The translations under genes were made by a program, and so were the position numbers. Shown in pieces: positions 59,245 to 64,000 of a DNA stretch of 64,000 nt. The DNA comes from Candidatus Nitrosopelagicus brevis. Its GTDB lineage: Archaea; Thermoproteota; Nitrososphaeria; Nitrososphaerales; Nitrosopumilaceae. The stretch's first letter is position 1; each line of letters begins with the position of its first letter. The stretch is taken from assembly GCF_000812185.1 (NCBI RefSeq), contig NZ_CP007026.1:935107-999106 (forward strand). Direction: 5' to 3'. Below the pieces are notes generated by a model. It did not search any database, had not been told where the DNA came from, and saw nothing but the letters and a program-made list of their open reading frames with translations.

Positions 59245-60726
59245 ATGAGAGTTAGAGCAGAAACAGGCCTTTCAATAAAAAAGAAAACCTCAATTTTATG
59301 TGCATTTTCTATTGAAGATACAAACGTTGCAATAGGATTAGGAAAATTCAATAAAAAAATAGATCAGACAATTTCACAATCATTACAAGAGATAAAAGGA
59401 AAAAAAGGTAAGATCGCAATTATTCATTCACATAAAGAAATCTCATCAGAGAGAATCTTGATTGCAGGATTAGGTAAGAAGAATAAATTAACATCAGATG
59501 TAATTAGAGATGTTACAGGAAATATTACAAAAAAGATTCATGAATTAGGAATTAAGGAATTTACAATTATCACACCAGAAAAGATTTCAATTAAAAATGA
59601 TCAAGTTGTATCAGCAATTGTAGAAGGTGCAAACCTTTCATTATATGACTTTGATTTATACAAAAAAGAAAAATCAAATAAAAAAGAACCGGATTTAACA
59701 CTATTGACATCTGATAAAAATGCACAAAAAATAATTAAGAATTCAATAACAATATCTGATGCAGTTAAGTTTACAAGAGATGTTGCAAATCTTCCGCCAA
59801 ATGAATGTCCTCCAGCAAAATTAGGCGAAATTGCAAAACAAATAGCAAATCAAAATAAAATGAAATGTACTGTATTTTCAAAAAATGAAATAAAATCTAA
59901 AAGACTGGGCGGTGTAACAGCAGTTGGACAGGGAAGTAAAAATGAACCTAGATTCATAATTTTAGAATATAGAAATGGGAAGAAAGAGCAAAAACCAATT
60001 TTACTTGTAGGTAAGGCTGTAACTTTTGATACAGGTGGAATTTCTTTGAAGCCAGGAGAGAAGATGGATGAGATGAAGTTTGACAAATGTGGAGGATGTA
60101 CAGTATTAGGTGTAATGAAAGCAATTTCAGAATTAAAACTTCCAATCAATGTGATAGCAATTGTTCCTTCTGTTGAAAATATGCCAAGTGGAGATGCATT
60201 TAGACCAGGAGATATTGTCAAATTATTTAATGGAAAGACTGCAGAGATTCTAAATACAGATGCAGAAGGAAGATTGATTCTAGCAGACGGACTTGCTTAT
60301 GGAATAAAACATTTCCAACCATCTTCAGTAATGGATTTTGCAACACTAACTGGAGCTTGCATTGTAGCATTAGGAACTAATGTGGCAGGAATTGTAAGTA
60401 ATAATGCAAAACTTGCATCAAAGGTGAAATCATCATCTGCAAAAACATCAGAAGAAGTTTGGGAACTTCCAATAAATGATGATTATATGGACATGGTAAA
60501 ATCAAAGGTTGCAGATATTAGAAATCTTGGAATGGGAAGAGCTGCAGGAACTATTACAGCTGCAGCATTTTTAGCAAATGCGGTAGGAAACGTACCATGG
60601 GTTCATTTCGATATTGCAGGAACTGCATGGATACAGCCATCTACAAAAAGTAAATCTTACAATTCACACGGTGCAACAGGATTTGGTGTCAGATTAGTAG
60701 TAGATTACCTAATGAACCAGAAATAA
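59245..60726 (+). CDS. pepA: Leucyl aminopeptidase (M17)
   Basis: A 493-aa two-metal M17 aminopeptidase. The metal ligands lie in GKAVTFDTGGISLKPGEKMDEMKFDKCG and NTDAEGRLILADGL; the N-terminal domain is shorter and more diverged than that of PepA. It removes N-terminal residues from peptides. TATA-like GTATATTTTA (59226-59235) is near the start. Confidence 0.93.
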   Translation: MRVRAETGLSIKKKTSILCAFSIEDTNVAIGLGKFNKKIDQTISQSLQEIKGKKGKIAIIHSHKEISSERILIAGLGKKNKLTSDVIRDVTGNITKKIHELGIKEFTIITPEKISIKNDQVVSAIVEGANLSLYDFDLYKKEKSNKKEPDLTLLTSDKNAQKIIKNSITISDAVKFTRDVANLPPNECPPAKLGEIAKQIANQNKMKCTVFSKNEIKSKRLGGVTAVGQGSKNEPRFIILEYRNGKKEQKPILLVGKAVTFDTGGISLKPGEKMDEMKFDKCGGCTVLGVMKAISELKLPINVIAIVPSVENMPSGDAFRPGDIVKLFNGKTAEILNTDAEGRLILADGLAYGIKHFQPSSVMDFATLTGACIVALGTNVAGIVSNNAKLASKVKSSSAKTSEEVWELPINDDYMDMVKSKVADIRNLGMGRAAGTITAAAFLANAVGNVPWVHFDIAGTAWIQPSTKSKSYNSHGATGFGVRLVVDYLMNQK

Positions 60727-60727
60727 T

Positions 60728-60958
60728 TCATGGTTTTACGATTTTTCTAAATATCCAATTTTTGATTTTCAGCAAAGCAAACACCCAGATAAAAATCAGA
60801 ATCATTGCAATTAGCACTTTGAAACCAGAATTTATGAGGGGATCCAAATTACCATCACCAGAAAATGAAAGGGGACCTACAAAAAGCACCATCAAACCAC
60901 CGCCAATAATAATTAAAATCCACATTACAAAAATGAATGAGAATATTGCAAGAGACAT
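60728..60958 (-). CDS. Small two-helix membrane protein
   Basis: A 76-aa protein of unknown function with two hydrophobic helices (about 3-28, and 47-66) and a basic C-terminus (KNWIFRKIVKP). It overlaps the glycosyl-phosphate transferase stop by 1 nt and is convergent with pepA (1-nt gap). It may be co-transcribed with the transferase. Confidence 0.55.
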   Translation of the reverse strand: MSLAIFSFIFVMWILIIIGGGLMVLFVGPLSFSGDGNLDPLINSGFKVLIAMILIFIWVFALLKIKNWIFRKIVKP

Positions 60959-61947
60959 TAGACATTAACTCCCATCATAAATGCAGTAATTATTGCAAGT
61001 ATTCCAGAAAATATTGCAAGTTTAAAGATTTCAGTACCTATTTGTTTTTCAGATAGTGGCTTTTTTGCAATTAATAATCTAACTAAAGTAATTGGAGCAT
61101 GGTTTTCAGAAGTTGATTTTAATTTCCAATCATCAGTATGAGAAGTTGGATTTTTAATTTCACGGTGTTCAACAACTTTCTTAACACTAGAAAGAAACAA
61201 AAATGAATTAATGATTGCAGGAAGTATTGCTATTGCAGCTATAACTTCTACACTACCAATTATAGCAATTGCACCATAAGCAGCACCAAATGTTATTGCA
61301 CCTGAATCACCAGGAAATATTTTACTTGGAAATTTATGATATTTGTAAAATGCTAATGATGAAAATGCTAAACAAAGAGAAATAATTGCAACTTCATAAT
61401 TTTGTAATATGAATAAGGATATTGATAATGCAAAACTTGCAATTGTTATAAATCCACTTGCGACACCATTTAGTACATCAATTGAGTTTATTGTATTTCC
61501 CATGATTGGAATCATAAATACAACTAATGCCATGTAAAGTAATGGAATTGATACCGAACCAAATAATGGAAAGTCCAAGTTTGAATCATATGCACCAAGT
61601 AAGAGTATTGGAGCTGCACAGAATGCAAGTGCAAGAGGTTTAAACCAACCACCCATAGTTTTTTTGTCATCAATAAGACCAACAATAAACGCAAAGAAAG
61701 TTGTTAGAATAACAGCTAGTATTTCAGAGATAGGGAAAAATACATACAAAATTATCAATGATAATTCTATTCCAACAATTATTGATAGGCCTCCAGGTCT
61801 TGCAATCATTGTTTTTTCTTTTTTGTTTGCATCAACTACTGTTATGTTACGTTTTTCTAGAGCACGAATTACAAAAGGTGTCAAACCATATACAGAGAAA
61901 AATGCAACGACTATTGCAATTATTGCTGGGATTATTAGTTGTTCCAA
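60958..61947 (-). CDS. Polyprenyl-phosphate GlcNAc-1-phosphate transferase family protein
   Basis: A 329-aa membrane protein of the MraY/WecA/GPT superfamily with about ten helices. Motifs: RPGGLSIIVG at the start of the first cytoplasmic loop, GLIDDKKTMGG (DD motif), NSIDVLNGVASG (Asn/Asp motif) and FPGDSGAITFG. It would load a sugar-1-phosphate on a polyprenyl/dolichyl phosphate, the first step in archaeal N-glycosylation or surface glycan assembly (AglH-type). Its start lies next to the helicase stop. Confidence 0.9.
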   Translation of the reverse strand: MEQLIIPAIIAIVVAFFSVYGLTPFVIRALEKRNITVVDANKKEKTMIARPGGLSIIVGIELSLIILYVFFPISEILAVILTTFFAFIVGLIDDKKTMGGWFKPLALAFCAAPILLLGAYDSNLDFPLFGSVSIPLLYMALVVFMIPIMGNTINSIDVLNGVASGFITIASFALSISLFILQNYEVAIISLCLAFSSLAFYKYHKFPSKIFPGDSGAITFGAAYGAIAIIGSVEVIAAIAILPAIINSFLFLSSVKKVVEHREIKNPTSHTDDWKLKSTSENHAPITLVRLLIAKKPLSEKQIGTEIFKLAIFSGILAIITAFMMGVNV

Positions 61948-64000
61948 TTATTTGACCTTTTTTTCTACTTGAGACTTGATACTTTTTGCAAGAATCATAC
62001 CAATTTTATCTATTGCTGCTAATTTCTCAAGAGGCGCTTTTTTGAGTGTGGTTTTGTTTTTGTAGCCATTTTTGTATAAAATTTGAGCACGAACTCGTCC
62101 AATTTGTTTAATTTTTACCAATTCAAGATATTTTTCTGGAACACCATGAACTACTTGTAGTCTGAGTAGATCTGATTCGTCAATGAGATTTTGGTATTCA
62201 GATACAATCTTTTTTTGTTCATTTTCTTTAGCGTGATCTCTCCAAAATTTAACAATCTCAGTAAAAGTATAGACCAAATCTTTTGCATTTTCTTTAATAT
62301 AGAATATATCACCAGGTTCAGCATCAAAGTGTTCTGACATATCTTGGTAAGTCATGGCATCAATCCACTTGTAAAGAATTAACAAACTTTTGAAGCAGTC
62401 CTCGTCTGAAAATTTTTGTTGTGTGTATAATTTTTCATTTTTATTAATTAAATCATCCATATCTTCTTGATATTTATCAGGTACTGGAAACTGTGAATAA
62501 AATTCTGGGAGATTTGTAATCATATGCAATATTCCAAATGTATGTTTTGTTCCTCTTACATAATCTTCAACATAACCAGTCATATCAAAGGCAGTTTTTG
62601 GATCAATTCTTAAATAAAAAACTCTAATACCAAATTTTGTAGGTTCAAAACCATTGTCATCAGTAATCATTCCATATTCTTTTAATTTTTCAAGTTGTTT
62701 TGTTATCTTTTTTTCTAACACAGAATCATTTGATAGTTGGTATGCAGCAAAAGTTTGTGAAAAGAATTTAATTATTTTTTCATAAGATGTTGGCTTAAAT
62801 TTAGATGCTGTAAAAATAAATCCAAGTAAATTAATTCTTAATGAACTATCTTCATCCAAAGTTTTTGATTCTAATGGTTCAGGTTCACCATCAACATAAT
62901 GTTCTAATATTTCATCAGGATATCCTTTTGAAATGATTATTGATTCTCCCATATCATCATATTGGGGTCTACCAGCTCTTCCACACATTTGTTTATATTC
63001 TAAAATACTAATTTTTTCTAAACCATTGTTTGTATATCTCATAACACTTGGAATTACAACTCTTCGCGCAGGCAGATTTACACCAGCAGCTAAAGTAGGA
63101 GTTGCAGTTAAAAATTTTATATGTCTATTTTTATATTCAGTTTCAATTATTGTACGACATCTTTGATCAAGTCCTGCATGATGAAATGCAGTACCATTTT
63201 TCACCATTTGTGCCAATTCAGTAGTTAATTTTGTATTATCATAACTATCCTTTGGAAGAATTTTCTTTGAAATTTTTTCTAATTCTTTTTTTTGGTTTTC
63301 ATTAAGCATTTTTACAACATCTCTTCCAGCCTCCTTTGCCCACGCTACAGCATTTTTTCGTGTCATTGCAAATATCAAACATTGATCTCCATCATCAACA
63401 GTATCCAATCCTAAACCAATCCAATCTTTCTGATGTCTAGATTCCTGACGATCGTTTGAGAGATTTCCTTCAGTTTCTTCTCGGTCTTGGTTCGTTATGA
63501 TATGTCTACTGTATACGGCTTCAGATAATGGAACTCGTCTAAATGTACTCTCAACTAAATCGCAATCTAACCAATCCGCTAATTCATCACTATTCGATAT
63601 GGTTGCACTGAGTCCAATTATTCTAGGTGGATTTTTTCCAATAAATCCAGATCTAAGTCTAGTTAGAACAATTTCTAATGTTGGACCTCTAGTATCATCA
63701 CCAATCAAATGAATTTCATCAGAGACTACCAAACCTATATCATAGATCCAATCTTGTTGAAATGCCATATTTGCATCCATACTTTCATTTGTGAGAAATA
63801 TTACATCTGCATCTTCAAGTTTCTCTTTTTTTTCTTTTGAATCTCCAGTGGATAATGCAACTTTTATTTTTCTACCTAGATTAAATTTCTCTAATTTTTT
63901 AAATTCTTCAAATTTTTCACTGGTTAGGGCACGTAAAGGAGTTAGATAAACAACTTTTGTCTTATGTTTTGAAAGATGAGAAAGAGTTGCTAACATTGCA
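61948..64000 (-). CDS. Hel308/Ski2-type DNA helicase, 5' end outside the window
   Basis: At least 682 aa of a superfamily 2 helicase; the frame is open to the right edge, so the Walker A (motif I) is missing. Seen are motif Ia TPLRALTSEKF, motif II VSDEIHLIGD (DEIH), motif III GLSATISNSDELADWL, motif IV/V ATPTLAAGVNLPARRVVI and motif VI QMCGRAGRPQYD. The winged-helix and ratchet parts and a final HhH-like segment (VKIKQIGRVRAQILYKNG) fit Hel308. Overlap-free junction (no gap) with the transferase. Confidence 0.9.
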   Translation of the reverse strand, partial: AMLATLSHLSKHKTKVVYLTPLRALTSEKFEEFKKLEKFNLGRKIKVALSTGDSKEKKEKLEDADVIFLTNESMDANMAFQQDWIYDIGLVVSDEIHLIGDDTRGPTLEIVLTRLRSGFIGKNPPRIIGLSATISNSDELADWLDCDLVESTFRRVPLSEAVYSRHIITNQDREETEGNLSNDRQESRHQKDWIGLGLDTVDDGDQCLIFAMTRKNAVAWAKEAGRDVVKMLNENQKKELEKISKKILPKDSYDNTKLTTELAQMVKNGTAFHHAGLDQRCRTIIETEYKNRHIKFLTATPTLAAGVNLPARRVVIPSVMRYTNNGLEKISILEYKQMCGRAGRPQYDDMGESIIISKGYPDEILEHYVDGEPEPLESKTLDEDSSLRINLLGFIFTASKFKPTSYEKIIKFFSQTFAAYQLSNDSVLEKKITKQLEKLKEYGMITDDNGFEPTKFGIRVFYLRIDPKTAFDMTGYVEDYVRGTKHTFGILHMITNLPEFYSQFPVPDKYQEDMDDLINKNEKLYTQQKFSDEDCFKSLLILYKWIDAMTYQDMSEHFDAEPGDIFYIKENAKDLVYTFTEIVKFWRDHAKENEQKKIVSEYQNLIDESDLLRLQVVHGVPEKYLELVKIKQIGRVRAQILYKNGYKNKTTLKKAPLEKLAAIDKIGMILAKSIKSQVEKKVK

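Noticed and set aside
1-64000. CRISPR arrays, insertion sequences or integrated virus
   Set aside because: No regular spacer repeats, transposase or integrase genes and no abrupt change of composition were seen in the window.

Overview
The window looks like a chromosomal segment of an ammonia-oxidising thaumarchaeon of the Nitrosopumilus type. The evidence is an AT-rich, densely packed genome with archaeal information genes (TBP, Alba, RFC large subunit, ABCE1, S7, S12, L30e, archaeal NusA, LeuRS), an 11-subunit complex I without NuoEFG, a biotin-dependent acetyl-/propionyl-CoA carboxylase of the kind used in the 3-hydroxypropionate/4-hydroxybutyrate cycle, and many genes whose TATA box lies about 24-28 nt before the start codon, as in leaderless transcripts. 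The genus is inferred, not proven. I see no mobile element, CRISPR array or prophage.

Layout. 1-7.2 kb: 3' part of leuS, a geranylgeranyl-reductase-like flavoprotein, a YkgJ-type protein, tRNA-Gln, the rps7-rps12-nusA-rpl30e cluster (minus), a 42-aa zinc finger and 5S rRNA (minus). 7.2-17.7 kb: ABCE1, a Trm5/TYW2-type methyltransferase, RimI-like acetyltransferase, site-2 protease, a LarA-like protein, a secreted DUF2341/LamG protein, pyrE, a candidate C/D box sRNA, two tRNAs, a CADD-type protein and a prenyl synthase. 17.7-28.2 kb: the complex I operon nuoABCDHIJKMLN (minus). 28.2-41.4 kb: peroxiredoxin, the carboxylase operon, an rfcL operon with unknown partners, IMPase, an FNR-type flavoprotein, DUF1059, hemA, tRNA-Asp, tRNA-Lys and argH. 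41.4-52.3 kb: DUF59 protein, sdhACDB, a PadR regulator, an isocitrate-lyase-family enzyme, Alba, a HEAT protein, tRNA-Ala, a second FNR paralogue, ilvE, a small surface-sugar-like cluster and ferritin. 52.3-64 kb: a PLP enzyme-rhodanese fusion, ASCH protein, TBP, a pentose-phosphate operon, DCC protein, leucyl aminopeptidase, a GlcNAc-1-P transferase and the 3' part of a Hel308/Ski2-type helicase.

Together the genes describe energy conservation (complexes I and II, FNR-type flavoproteins), carbon fixation (carboxylase) and non-oxidative pentose phosphate metabolism (split transketolase, epimerase, transaldolase), set among housekeeping genes. The points most worth a second look are: a transketolase N-subunit fused to ribulose-phosphate 3-epimerase; a glutamyl-tRNA reductase whose catalytic cysteine position is serine; a C/D box sRNA candidate next to pyrE; a CADD-like protein keeping the metal ligands and sacrificial tyrosine of pABA synthase; a cysteine-synthase-like enzyme fused to a rhodanese domain; and several palindromic promoter elements, including a double operator over the padR start and one symmetrical TATA box that appears to serve two divergent genes.
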